A stretch of 64,000 bases of DNA from Isoetes taiwanensis (lineage: Eukaryota; Streptophyta; Lycopodiopsida; Isoetales; Isoetaceae): positions 372,001 to 436,000 of the forward strand of contig JAJEKV010000149.1 in NCBI GenBank assembly GCA_021234155.1, in the 5' to 3' direction. The position numbers and the translations under genes were made by a program. Positions 21,240 through 32,323 of the stretch are shown piece by piece (position 1 is the first letter of the stretch; each line of letters starts with the position of its first letter). The notes below the pieces were generated by a model that was given only the letters and a program-made list of their open reading frames with translations, did not search any database and had not been told where the DNA came from.

Positions 21240-22499
21240 TTGGGAATTTGCCTATGGAACTTACATGGGCTAACCCAGGCTAAAATAAATGCAACAGTGG
21301 ATATGTGGAAAGAAGATTTACTGTGTTTCACCGAAACTTGGGCTCATCAGTCTCGTTTACTACCAGACATACCAGGATACATCTTGCTGACCCAAATATG
21401 GAATGATAAAAAAATAGGAGCAGGTCATGGTTTCGGAGGAATAGCAATATATATGAAAGAGGATGCAGCATTTGAATTTCAGATTACAAAACAAGACCAA
21501 TATAAACAGTATGTATGGATCCAAATACGTGGGAGTGGGCAGCCAATCTTCTTGGCTGTATGCTATTTTGCACCGGAGAATTCTCAAGTTTATAGGATGC
21601 TGGATATAGACAAAGAGAATCCGTATGGTAACATTTATGCAGACATCCTGGAGTACTCAGCTCTTGGGGAAATTTATGTCATGGGGGACTTCAATGGCCG
21701 CACAGGCAACCAGCAAGCAAAAACATATGAGGATCTTACAAATTTGCACTTAGACGAGCTAAGGGATCCCACTTATGACAGAAATTCAGAAGACACAACC
21801 TCAAACGAGATGGGCTTAAGGCTGATTGAACTTAGTACCGCGTGCCAATTGCAAATCATCAACGGTATTGCATCTTTTCCCAGTTCTGGAAATCTGACAT
21901 ATAAAAATCATGTAGGCGGTAGCACAATAGACTACCTACTAGCAAAGGATAAAGAACATATTGCAGATTTTTATATTGGAGATTTTCTCCCTAAATCAGA
22001 TCATGCTCCTTTACATCTTGAATTAAAGGCAAAAGCTCAAGGAGGCACTCCATCTCCCTTATTCCATCCTAAACTAAAAGTGAGATACCAGCTACATTAC
22101 AATTACAACGTAAAGGTAGAAGACATGATGGCTGCCACTACATGGTCAGATTCTTTGGAAACAGATGCTGGCCGCTTTGAAGAGATATTGCTCTCAGCAG
22201 GGAAAGCGATTTTTGGGCTGACCAAAAAACAGACCCGAGGGAAGCCGTGTAACTCATGGTGGGATGCAGAATGCACAAATGCAAGGAAAAAACTGACACA
22301 ATTCTGTATATGCAAACCAAAGTGGTACAAAAATTTCATAAGGAAAAAGAAGAGAAAATATTATGCCCGTAAGCAACACGAGCTGTCTGAGCAGCTCACT
22401 ATGCACCCCAAAAGCTTCTGGAATACTCTTCAAGGCGCTCCCCAAAAGGTTTCTTTGGATAATCTGGATCCGCTAAACTTAGTGAAGGCGCTTATATGA
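21240..22499 (+). CDS. LINE ORF2 N-terminus: apurinic-like endonuclease domain
   Basis: A 419-codon open frame. Residues about 1-260 show the exonuclease-endonuclease-phosphatase fold: an N-terminal WNLHGL motif, CFTETW (metal-binding Glu), LAVCYFAPENSQ, GDFNGRTGNQ (catalytic Asp/Asn), STIDYLLA and closing SDHAPLHLEL (catalytic Asp-His). In LINEs this enzyme nicks the target DNA to prime reverse transcription. The remaining residues form the basic linker toward the RT, with KKQTRGKPCNSWWDAECTNA. The frame stops at 22499 where an uninterrupted element would run on, so it is a truncated ORF2. Confidence 0.85.
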   Translation: MGICLWNLHGLTQAKINATVDMWKEDLLCFTETWAHQSRLLPDIPGYILLTQIWNDKKIGAGHGFGGIAIYMKEDAAFEFQITKQDQYKQYVWIQIRGSGQPIFLAVCYFAPENSQVYRMLDIDKENPYGNIYADILEYSALGEIYVMGDFNGRTGNQQAKTYEDLTNLHLDELRDPTYDRNSEDTTSNEMGLRLIELSTACQLQIINGIASFPSSGNLTYKNHVGGSTIDYLLAKDKEHIADFYIGDFLPKSDHAPLHLELKAKAQGGTPSPLFHPKLKVRYQLHYNYNVKVEDMMAATTWSDSLETDAGRFEEILLSAGKAIFGLTKKQTRGKPCNSWWDAECTNARKKLTQFCICKPKWYKNFIRKKKRKYYARKQHELSEQLTMHPKSFWNTLQGAPQKVSLDNLDPLNLVKALI

Positions 22500-23800
22500 A
22501 AAAGGAAGGCGCTTCTTCGCATGCCAAAAATAGCTCCTATGATGGACCTTTTCACCGCTGCTGAAGTTCAAAAATATCTAGCCAAGACGTCCAACAATAA
22601 AGCAATGGATGCAGATGGCTTATCGTTGAGCTCCTCAAATGGGAGGGAAAAGAACTTCGGCTTTTCAGCGGATCTGCTAAATAATAAGAGTCTCACTCAA
22701 GGGCTTCCGGCCAATTGGAGGATCAATAGGGTCCAACCAATTCATAAGGGAGGAGACAAAAGGACATTGGAAATTCTGAGAACTATTTTGATAGGCAGCG
22801 TGTTCTCCAAAATTCTTGGAGGTCTTTTGGAAAACAAGATCGATTACATGGGCGAGCAAGCACTGTGTTCGGTCTCAATATCAGGCTGGCTTTAGAATGA
22901 GCCACAACACCCTAGATCACGTGCTTACGCTCGGGACTCACGATAGAAAAAGCTAAGGCGCCAAACTCCTCTCGTACATGGCATTCATAGACTTCGGCGT
23001 TTGACACTACTATCCCTGAAAAGAACTTCAAATAAAGGCTTGTCCAAATTGGAGTCCCTCTCGAGTTAAGAGCGGCCAGTGTATCCCAGCTATATGAAGA
23101 GGTTCTCGATCAAAGTTTCTGGGATTGGGACACCAAGATCAAAACTGTCGGTGTCCGCTAGGGGTTGCCCTTTATCCCGACTTTGTTTGGGATTTTCATT
23201 GGACGAGTTTGACGATTGGTTGAGAGCAAAATCACCGGCAGGAACAAGGGAGGAGTTGTGCGAGATATGTACCCATTTTCTACGCTAGATGATATGGTCC
23301 TACTTGGAAGCAAAAAGGCCACACTTCAAAAACATTTAGACATTACGGAAGGCTTTTGTGAAGAAAAAAAAATGTCGTAAACCTTGCCAAATCCAAAATC
23401 ATGGTGTTTGGGGCTGAGGGACCGCCTGATTTCACCTACAATGGGCAGATCTTGGAGACAAGAGACTCTTACAAATACCTTGGCATAGATCTAGCTTCAA
23501 ACTATATTTGGAAGAATTGTCTTCAAAGAAGAGTTCTAGGTGGGAAAGCGACCCATTCAAGCATGCTAGCAAGATGCGATAAGGCCTCCCTCACAGATTG
23601 GCATTTGAAGAGTATCTTTGTTCAAGACCCCAGGTACAAACCGTGGTTCTTTATGGGGTTCCCATTTGGGGCGGATCTCTCATCTCGGATGTGGACACAC
23701 GGTGGAAAGCATCCAAAAGCATTCTGAAAATCGAACTTGGGATCAAGTCTCAAATTCCTTATGCATTGATGCTTTCGAACCGGGTCATTCCCACTTGAAG
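22500..23800 (+). pseudogene. LINE ORF2 reverse transcriptase, heavily mutated
   Basis: Pieces in all three frames align with the RT of the same element. NNKAMDADGL and LPANWRINRVQPIHKGGDKR come from the early RT blocks. TILIGSVFSKILGGLLENKI is the block preceding the first catalytic Asp. After many stops, a degraded active-site block reads FSTLDDMVLL where FYADDMVLL would be expected, so the YADD box is damaged. Later phrases DSYKYLGIDL (23470-23500) are the usual post-RT segment. No enzyme can be made from it. Confidence 0.8.
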
Positions 23801-24457
23801 TAGAGGGTTTATATCGAGCGATCCAACTTCTATAATAGAATTATGGCAATGAGGGGATCCGGATCGGGCCGTCTTATGAAGCCATGGCTAATTCAATTGG
23901 CCGAAAAAATGGCGGCATGGGCCAACGGATGGGGCTCGATGTATCCCACCGCCCAGCGGATAAGGGAGAACTCGGAAACATCCTAGAGAAATTGGCAAGG
24001 AAGGCTATGGGCAGCTCCTGGAAAACGGATGCAAATATACACAGCGCAGGTCAATCACATGGAAAATTATACAAGCCAATCTTACTTGGGAGCAACTATA
24101 TCCCCAGCTCAAAGAAGGCGATTGCGGATATAGAATTTGGTTCCCACAGCCGGGCAATAGAAGCGGGTCATTTGGGCCAAGATTCCAATTGAAGAAGCGA
24201 ACATAAACTTCGCGTGATCTGAGGGTATGTGGAAGATGAGGATCATGTTTTCATAACATGCTTTGCATATGAAGACATCAGGAACAATTTCGACATAAGG
24301 GCACAGGATTTTTATTCTCTACTTACTGTTGTACCAAAAAAATTGGCAGTGTATATAAGGGCGGTGGACTCACACCGTGCCCTGTTACAAAAGTTGTAAC
24401 TAGTTTTGCTCATGTGCTCCATAGCCTCCCAAGGCTCAAGTGAGCATTAGACATAAT

Positions 24458-24484
24458 ATTATTATTATTATTATTATTATTATT
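24458..24484. repeat. (ATT)n tail of the LINE
   Basis: Nine ATT triplets close the LINE's 3' end, just after an AGCATTAGACATAAT phrase. Confidence 0.9.
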
Positions 24485-24489
24485 GCAAT

Positions 24490-25150
24490 AGTTCTAAATA
24501 ACAAAGAAATAAGATACACTAGGGCTTCATAATAAACCTCTTCTTTTAAATGATTGGGACCGTGGCATCAATATCTAGCAAGGTTTCTTCAGAAAGATGG
24601 ATCTATTCAAAATATCAACAAATGCGCAATTCACTTCATCTATTCAAAATCAGCAAATGCAAAATTCACTTCATTTATTATAAAGCATGAAGATTTTTTA
24701 AGCACCAAGGGTCAAATATCTGCTATAGTCAATTCATCTGTCTGTGTTACGTGTTGAGACCTTTGAAAACAATAAGTTTGAAAAAATTGGCTCTACGTGG
24801 AAAAGTTACAGTCCAACAGATAGAGACCTTTGGAGAGCAACTAGACTTGTCACAAAATTTTTAGAAATTGTGAGTCATTAGGAAATCATGACCACTTCTT
24901 AACATGTTCCAACGATATAGGTGCTTTCTTGCATCAAACAAAGTCTTGGAGGTTAGAATGTAATACTGCAGGTGGCACACATCAAAGCAAGATATGATTG
25001 AAGTCATACTTATTCAGTACGATAGTATGACAGTAAGACATTATGCTAATACGACACTACAGGGAAGATCAAAGATGACGATAATATTGATCTGAATCAA
25101 GCTTTGAGTTTATTACAGTAGGAAAAAGTGGTGATAAAGTAGAGATGGAA
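24490..25150. other. Intergenic, no gene recognised
   Basis: Short open stretches only. A near-repeated phrase (TCATCTATTCAAAATCAGCAAATGC type, near 24600-24680) is the only structure seen. Confidence 0.4.
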
Positions 25151-26920
25151 GCGTTTAAAGGCAAGTGCAAGGGCCCAGACTCTCGTGGCGGGGAAAATGT
25201 TGGAATATGAGAAATAAATAACAGTGGCATGTGTCCTGTGGCAGGTGGTGTGCATGTGAATGGTGTAGCATATGAATCAACCTCCACATTAGCTTAGGAT
25301 AAGGCAGTATAATGCTTTCTTCTTCATTTGTGTGTTCATCTGTTTTCTTCCTTGAGATCATTATATGCACAATCTCTGATAGAGACAAGTGTCTCCAAGC
25401 TTCACGTTCATGTGCTCTGCAGAAATCGAGAAGCAATCAGGATGAGCAGCAGGAAATTTTGAGATAATTTACAAAGTATCCTACACAGCCAAAGAGATCC
25501 ACTATGCAGATAAAAATTGTTTGGTCTTATGCCATAGTTTCTCACATGGAGATGAAGTGCCTCTAAATTCCATCCATAAGGACTTGCATTTCTCACCATT
25601 TCTTGACCTAACAGCTTGTCAAAATATTACATGCCATCCATAAATTCCCCATACCAGTGAGATAATTAGATCTGCAGACTGTCGTGAATAACTCGCCCAC
25701 GTTATTTATGCTTTCAACTATGTGAGTTTGTTTGACATGTTTTATGCTGCATATTTCTGAAACATTGAGTGAAAGAAGTGTGTAAGCATTCAGCAATTAA
25801 TCCATGAAATATCACTATATCTCTTGCAATTGCATGCCTCCTTTACACTGCCAAACTTTGCGTATGTCAACAAACAGACTGCCTACAAAAATACGAGAAT
25901 AAAACCCACGTGCACATCTTTTACAGAAATGCGTTTCCCCAGTCACCTGCTCTTCCCAAGTTAATAACTGCTATTCAATCATTTATATAAATAGATATAC
26001 TGAATGCTTGGTTTGCCTCATCTAAACACCACAAGCTAAAAATATTTGAATTAGACACTCAGCTGAAACATTAATCAATCCAAAGCAAACCATTATACGA
26101 AAATGTCGTTCTGGTTGCATTTAATTTGCAGGGTAGGTGGTACAGTAGATTACATTTGAAGTCAACTTTAAAAAGCCTAAGGCCTCGATTCCACTTGATG
26201 GGTGTCGATTTGCCTTGAAGACAAGAACTGCCTTGCTTACTTCTCGAGGCATGATTTTGGAAGTTCTGTAAAACGCATTTGCAAATCCACGTGGCTGATA
26301 TAGAGCAAAACAACAGCAAGCTTCCGGGGGAACTTGCCCAGCAGGAGTTAGATCGATGTTTAACGATGCCATATCTGCAAACTCCAGCATTAAATATGGA
26401 AACTCGAAAAGCAATGGAATTGCTTATTTTAAAGCTTTCTTATTGGGCCATGTTGTGGCACCAAATTTCCCTAGGAACCCCAACCCTAAGAGACATTACA
26501 AGCTGTCTATGCCAAGGGATGAAGGCCAATGACAGAGCATCCTAAAAATTGATTCATGCACACAATTTTCTTTCCCTTCCCTTCCTTCTGATATCTTTTT
26601 CGTGTTTACACTGCATTGTGTGCGGATGCAATGTGAAGCTGCACGTGCCTACAACAATCCAGTTTTTCCTTTTGCATGGCTACTGATACTAATTGCCTTG
26701 CCAATATATTTCAGAAGTTTCTTTGACATAAAGCAGTTTTGTCATTATGAAAAGGGTAAACCTCTAAGAGTTGGGTTCCTAGATGAGCAACATTTCCATC
26801 TGTTGCAGTCAAGATTGATCTTGCTTCATTAAATTTTATGCTTGCAATGGAAAGGCACCAACAATATCCTAGTGGTCCTAGCTCCCATATGGCTTTCTTT
26901 ACCATATTCTGCACGAAACT
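25150..26920 (-). pseudogene. Decayed PPR paralogue of the 27.2-28.6 kb gene
   Basis: Segments on the minus strand match the intact neighbour at nucleotide level: 26720-26920 its 5' end, 25800-26090 the middle (for example GAATGCTTGGTTTGCCTCAT in both) and 25400-25620 the 3' part (YGIRPNNF versus YGIKPNNF). About 600 bp at 26100-26700 have no counterpart and look like an insertion, and much of the repeat region is deleted. Stops and frameshifts are many. This is a local, direct-order duplicate lying downstream of the intact gene on the same strand. Confidence 0.8.
26121..26414 (-). other. 97-codon open frame inside the PPR pseudogene, unknown
   Basis: The frame starts MLFEFPYLMLEFADMASLNI and includes FYRTSKIMPREVSKAVLVFK. 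It lies in the part of the pseudogene that has no match in the intact gene. I cannot assign a family; it may be an exon carried in with the insertion, or chance. Confidence 0.2.
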
Positions 26921-27163
26921 AGGTCACCTCATATTGGATGGCAAAACTCAGATTGCTGCAAGGTATTACAGCACAAATTAAGACGTTGCAGCTGTCTTTA
27001 AAATTGAACACGATAATGCTCATGGTAAGAATCACACTGTCAAATATTCTGGAGCAAGGAACTATACATAAGCATACCTAGAGACTTTTTACTTTAAGAT
27101 CAGTTAGTCTTGCAGGCCTTTTGCGAGAACTCAGTGCAGTTCCTCGGCTAGCATAGGATTAGC

Positions 27164-28642
27164 TTAGAAAGCATACTGAAAATCAGCACAAATATTTGAC
27201 ATAAGCACATAACCTTGGCCACAAGTTGATTTCAAACTAACAAGCTTTGCAAAACATTGGTCTCCAAGCTTCAGATTTCCATGTGCTTTGCAAGAACCAA
27301 GAAGTGATTTCCAGCAGCAAACATCATGCCGAACAGCGGAAAAGTTGAGTAAATTTTCAGCCTCCACAAAATATCCTGCACGGCCAAGGAGATCAACCAT
27401 GCAAGTATAATGAAAGTTATTTGGCTTTATACCATAGGCTTCTCTCATGGATGTGAAGTGCCTACGACCTTCATCCACAAGCCCTGCATGGCTGCATGCA
27501 GTAAGAATGGCAGTGAATGCCATATCATCTGGTGTTGTACCAGCATCTTCCATACTATGAAGCCACTCCACAGCTAACCCAACATCACCATTCTGGGCAT
27601 ATCCAGCAACCATTGTACCCCAAGTTATCACATTTCGAATTAACAACTTGTCAAAGACATTGCATGCTTCCTCCATGTTCCCACATTTAGCATACATGTC
27701 CAGAACCGTATTACCTATTATAAGATCAGACTGCAAACTGCCATGAATAACCTGGTCATGGTATTGCCTGCCATGCTCTATGGCACCCATGTTTCCACAT
27801 GCTTTCAAAACTCCTAAATATGTGACTTTGTTTGGGTGTATGTTCTCCTGCTGCATACTTTCAAAACATTCCAGAGCAAGAAGTTCGTAGCCATATTGAG
27901 CAAATCCGATAATTAATGCATTAAATGCTACAATATCTCGACCTTGCAGCCCATCAAAGACTCTGTATGCCTCCTCTAAGCTACCAAACTTTGCATACAT
28001 GTCGATAAGCATACTGCCTACAAAAATATGAGAACGCAACCCATTTTTTATAATCTCATCATGTAATAACCTTCCTCGGTTGAGGTTTAATGTCAAAAGA
28101 CATGCTTGCAAAACAGAAATATAAATAAATGTGTTGCTTCTGCCACCTAGAAGCCTCATTCTGTCAAACAGCTTAATGGCCTTCCTGCTCTCCCCAAGTT
28201 TAGAATTAGCCGTAATAACTGCAGACCATGTATGCTCAGTAGGCTTTACAACTTTGTTGAATGCTTGGTTTGCCTCATCTAGAACACCGCAAGCACAAAA
28301 AATTCGGATAAGATGATCAGCTAAAACATTGATCGATTCAAGGGCATTTTTGGCCATGAGTGACTGCACACGCATACAATATCCCAAATTTTCATTTTTT
28401 ATGCATCCGCGAAGCAGATGATAAACTTGATCCCTAGACAAAGGAATTCCTTGCATTTGCATGGTTTCTGATACGCCGATTGCTTTGCCCAAATCTTCGA
28501 AACATCTGTTTGACATGAGATAGTTTTGATTACTAAAACAAATCCATGAGAGTTTAGGATTATCAAGTCCATACCTGAGCAAATCTCCATTTGTTGCAGT
28601 CGAGATTGACCTTGTAATACTCTGACAACAATCATCCACCAC
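27164..28642 (-). CDS. PLS-class pentatricopeptide repeat protein, E-domain truncated
   Basis: An unbroken 492-codon frame with about ten PPR motifs. After a degenerate N-terminus (residues 1-65), repeats run from about residue 70 to 440: HTWSAVITANSKLGESRKAI (137-156), the L-type block around YISVLQACLLTLNLNRGRLL, VGSMLIDMYAKFGSLEEAYR, VAFNALIIGFAQYGYELLAL, VTYLGVLKACGNMGAIEHGR, IGNTVLDMYAKCGNMEEACN, ITWGTMVAGYAQNGDVGLAV, FTAILTACSHAGLVDEGRRH and YTCMVDLLGRAGYFVEAENL. Then CCWKSLLGSCKAHGNLKLGD and QGYVLMSNICAD are the start of the E motif, which is cut short by ADFQYAF and a stop. No DYW deaminase follows. Such proteins bind organellar RNA; without DYW it would need a partner for editing. 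The start is the first Met; extra upstream codons occur in other frames at 28749-28400, so the true 5' end, including a targeting peptide, is unclear. Confidence 0.85.
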   Translation of the reverse strand: MVDDCCQSITRSISTATNGDLLRYGLDNPKLSWICFSNQNYLMSNRCFEDLGKAIGVSETMQMQGIPLSRDQVYHLLRGCIKNENLGYCMRVQSLMAKNALESINVLADHLIRIFCACGVLDEANQAFNKVVKPTEHTWSAVITANSKLGESRKAIKLFDRMRLLGGRSNTFIYISVLQACLLTLNLNRGRLLHDEIIKNGLRSHIFVGSMLIDMYAKFGSLEEAYRVFDGLQGRDIVAFNALIIGFAQYGYELLALECFESMQQENIHPNKVTYLGVLKACGNMGAIEHGRQYHDQVIHGSLQSDLIIGNTVLDMYAKCGNMEEACNVFDKLLIRNVITWGTMVAGYAQNGDVGLAVEWLHSMEDAGTTPDDMAFTAILTACSHAGLVDEGRRHFTSMREAYGIKPNNFHYTCMVDLLGRAGYFVEAENLLNFSAVRHDVCCWKSLLGSCKAHGNLKLGDQCFAKLVSLKSTCGQGYVLMSNICADFQYAF

Positions 28643-28759
28643 GTTTCATTCATTTTTATGCTTGCAAAGGAAGGCTCTCGCCTGTTTATTCCTACCTTGG
28701 CTGGGAAAAACATCTCAGCAGTTGTAGCTCGACATAGCCTTCTTGCCATATTCCGCAGT

Positions 28760-29430
28760 AGAGCGTCGTCAATCCATGCAGACCAAAAAGAACAAAATAG
28801 AATAAGGTATATTCTTGCTCATTCATCCAACTAAAGACTCATCAATCTTATGTTCCTTGTAGATCAATCTGGTAAATTCCTTATGATTCCTCCTTCCTAG
28901 AACCATTGTCTCGATGAACTACATATTACAAATTATATGCATGTCTTGCAGTTCATCCAAATCCAAGTGAAGGAGCATTTAGCAATGGGTGTAGATCATA
29001 GATGTTTCAAGAAATCTCTAGATGGAAATTTTAAAGCAACTTCTATCTTTATGCATGCCTGAGATTACTTCGCACTAGGGAGGCGAGCTATCTACCATAC
29101 GCTTAAACAACAAAAGACAATTGTGGAGGGAAGGGGTGTCAATTGTTGACAATCTGCACATCAATTGACAGCTGGTGACATACAATTGTTGTAATTTTCA
29201 TGGCCAACAGATTTCCTGTCAAAATTTATAGATTTTCAAATTGGAAGGGGTCTATTATCCACCTCCCTGCCTGTTTATTGCACACCTAATCGCCCATCCA
29301 CCAGGCACTACTGCCATGCTCCATTTGTCCATTCAACATGAGACCATTGCCCATCAATTGCGCGTAAACAACCCATTCAACGTGATATCCTTATCTATAC
29401 AGCATAAACCCATTCAATGTGATATCCTTA
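28760..29430. other. Intergenic upstream of the PPR gene
   Basis: This is the 5' flank of the minus-strand PPR gene. I see no clear TATA box at a convincing distance and no coding sequence. Confidence 0.4.
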
Positions 29431-29439
29431 TTTATATAT

Positions 29440-29860
29440 CATATCATACCTATATATGTTCTTACATACCTATACATTCTCTTGAGATTCTAATACATTC
29501 TTTAAGATTCTCCTGAGATTCCTTTAGATTCTTTAAGATTCTATTTGGATTTTCCTAAATTCCTTTACATTTCATGAAGAATCCCATATATTCAAAATTT
29601 ATAAGATATGAAGATTCCCTTTGGTTTTATAAAATTTCCTTAAATTCCTTTACATTTTATGAGATTCTCTTAAATCTTCCTGGATTCCCTTACATTCTAG
29701 ACTTTCTAGAACATTCTAGCATTTTTTAGAACAAACTAGAAGGTTCTAGAACGTTCTAGAGCTTTCTAGAACGCGTTAGCAGGTTCACGAAAAGGATTCC
29801 CTTAGATCCTTTAGATTCCCATACCTTCCCTTATATTCTTACAAGAAATTTTATCGCGTG
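29440..29860. repeat. Degenerate TTAGATTC / CCTTACATT low-complexity tract
   Basis: Words such as GAGATTC, TTAAGATTC, TTTAGATTC and TTCCTTTACATT recur every 12-40 bp without a fixed period. It leads into the TTCTAGAA cluster described separately. Confidence 0.7.
29704..29773. promoter_or_regulatory. Cluster of heat-shock-element-like TTCnnGAA units
   Basis: 29704-29719 reads TTCTAGAACATTCTAG, three alternating TTC/GAA units in correct 5-bp phase. 29739-29760 has four to five further units in phase (GAAggTTCtaGAAcgTTCtaGA), followed by TTCTAGAACG. The heat-shock factor site is nTTCnnGAAnnTTCn, so these match its spacing exactly. The nearest supported gene (PPR, minus strand) starts about 1.1 kb away. 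The low-complexity context means chance is possible. Confidence 0.45.
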
Positions 29861-29869
29861 GCCAAGGCA

Positions 29870-31580
29870 ACTAACATTTCTTTGTTGTTCGGCAAAAAAG
29901 ATATTGGATGTAAAAGATACTCGGTGCGAAAGAGTAGAAAATATAGCCATTGCAAAAGAAAGTTTGTGCCACTTTAGAACTTTGTTTGAGAGACCCCGTA
30001 TTCAAAAGTTGTAGTCATGTTCTTTATGGTGCATGATTATCTTGTGCTAAGTTCCATATTAGGCTAGGGCGTAATGCATAAGAATAGCCTCTCCATGCCC
30101 TAAAAAGTAATGCTCTTTTGAGGCATGTGCTTTATGCTTGACAATTGAAATAAATTAAAATATTCTTCATGACATAAAAAATGAACATAAAAAATGTTTT
30201 TTCTGCAACATCCAATCAAATCTTACACATGCCAATCACGTATACAATTTCCACGATTAGATTCTAGCTACCATATTTAGTTTACTAAAAATGTTCCATT
30301 TTTTAGCACCTCGCGTGGCAAGTTTTTAAGGTGTGGCACATAATCAATGACTATCATTTAGGTCTCTTTGACATCTTTGGGCAAACAAAATATCTTTTCA
30401 AAGTTGTCATCGTGTTAGTGCCATCGGTCAGATCAATTATAAAAAGCATATGCATGTATACTGAAATATCGATTGATAACCATCAATTTTATCAACTGTC
30501 ATATGCATTTGCGTATTACAACATGTGTCGACCGTTCATTGAGATTAACATCAGTTATCTCAACCTGTGCCTTTGACAAACAAGTGAATGGCATGCAATG
30601 CTAAAAGGGAGAAAAATTAGTAAGCAAAATGAAGAATGCAGATTCTAAAGTCTCAATGTTAAGTTATAGAATAGCAACAAAATAGAGCCATGAAAGACAT
30701 ACAATTAGAAGTGCAAATCATTGTTGAAAGGACATGCATTCTAAAATGCATGTAACCGATGAAAGAAAATTAGCAACCTCAGTTAACCTTCTACATAAGT
30801 AGATATCTGCAATAACTTCCTTCCCTACTCAATGTAGCTCTCTACTCCATTAACCTGAACCAAAAATCAAACCAGAATTGGAACAAACTAAAATATCACA
30901 TTAATTTCTACTTAGATTTATTTAGAATGCTCACCTATGGAGAAGGTTTAGGGCTATGCCAGGCCTGTACAATAGAGCAAAGCCTTGGCAACAGATATTA
31001 CACTTGATATCACTCACATTATTCTAATGATAAATTGACTAAAGATCACACATTGTTATTTTACTCACACATTATTTCTTGGGCCAAAGTTCTTCAAGCA
31101 TTTAATAAAGCAAATGCTACAAATGGGAAATATCCTGCTCGTGTAGAACATACTAATTGTCCATTGCTCTAAAATATCAAATCCAAGACCATTGAACTTA
31201 GGGTTAAACTAATGAACATAGGACTAATTATACAACCTAGATAAATATGATCCTGCTAGGTCAACACCTCGATTCATTTCTGATATGGGCGAATTCTTCT
31301 TGAGGTTCAAAACCAACATTGCAGATATAACAATATCAGAAGAAACCTAACTTCACTTGAAATCAAGAAACTCTCAATTTGGTCACTAATGTCCAATATT
31401 ATGCCCATATTTTTTGAGCAAAGGTCATTATACCACTTTTCTTGAATAGACAACATGTGCATAATGTTGGATTCGAGAGTTAATAACATGGAGCCAATCC
31501 ATACCACCTTTTTTAAAGAGAACACGTCCACAATGCTGGTTTTAGAGTTACTACATAGAGATGATCCGCATTTAACGAAC
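29870..31580. other. Intergenic, no gene recognised
   Basis: AT-rich sequence without coding signal on either strand. Confidence 0.45.
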
Positions 31581-31587
31581 GAAGGGA

Positions 31588-31639
31588 AGGGAGGGAGGGA
31601 GGGAGGGAGGGAGGGAGGGAGGGAGGGAGGGAGGGAGGA
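31588..31639. repeat. (GGGA)n microsatellite
   Basis: About twelve GGGA units at the 3' terminus of the minus-strand LINE. It may have grown from the LINE tail (CTTCCTCCCTCCC on the minus strand) and is a possible G-quadruplex. Confidence 0.95.
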
Positions 31640-32323
31640 AGTTCTTTTATTGTTCATGAGGCCAATCAGCCTATGGGACCCAAATTAGCACGGGTCAAAG
31701 AAGCAGATTTGCTACCCGGATTAAAAACCCCCTTAGGAGGGAAAAACCGTCAAGAAGAACAACTCACTGGTAAAATGCACAAATATACATATACACATGA
31801 ATTCCCCGACCTGTAGGCTCGGGGCGAGGTGAGTCCGCAGATCCAAAACCTCCCGGAGGTAGGAGCCAAGGATCGAATCTGACCACAGATCGAAAAAGTA
31901 GCTTCGTGGAGGGGGCGCACTGTGTCGCACCAAGAGAATGTAGTGAGCCCGACGACTATAGGTCGGACAGCTACCGAAGGCATGGCTTTCATCCTCAACA
32001 ACCCCCAGCGGCAACACCGACAAAGCCTTGCCCCCGGCGGGGCTCTCCAACCCCATCGGCCGCCTCAAGCCGAAGATGGTGGGCCCTCGCTCGAATGGAC
32101 ACGATGATCCTGGCGCTTCTTCATGGGCAACCGAGAACGCCGGGCCTCAAACCAGGTGGGGTTTATGTGCCGCTTTGTAGTGTGCCACCTTTACCCGTTC
32201 CAGCATGGTGGTCCCAGAGCTTCCCCAGAAACAAGAGTCCAAGTACCCCTCAGCCTATCCCCACGGCCGTCGTGCTCTCATTGCACCTGGGACGCACCTA
32301 TGTGCGCCTACGTTCAGCCAAGG

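Larger units (their letters stand above)
20200..24485 (+). mobile_element. Non-LTR retrotransposon (L1-like LINE), 5' boundary approximate
   Basis: ORF1-like, endonuclease and reverse-transcriptase segments follow one another on the plus strand, and the element ends in a run of ATT triplets at 24458-24484, a typical LINE tail. The start is estimated from the onset of LINE-like sequence; I could not confirm target-site duplications. ORF1 is frameshifted and the RT is full of stops, so the copy is inactive. Confidence 0.85.
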
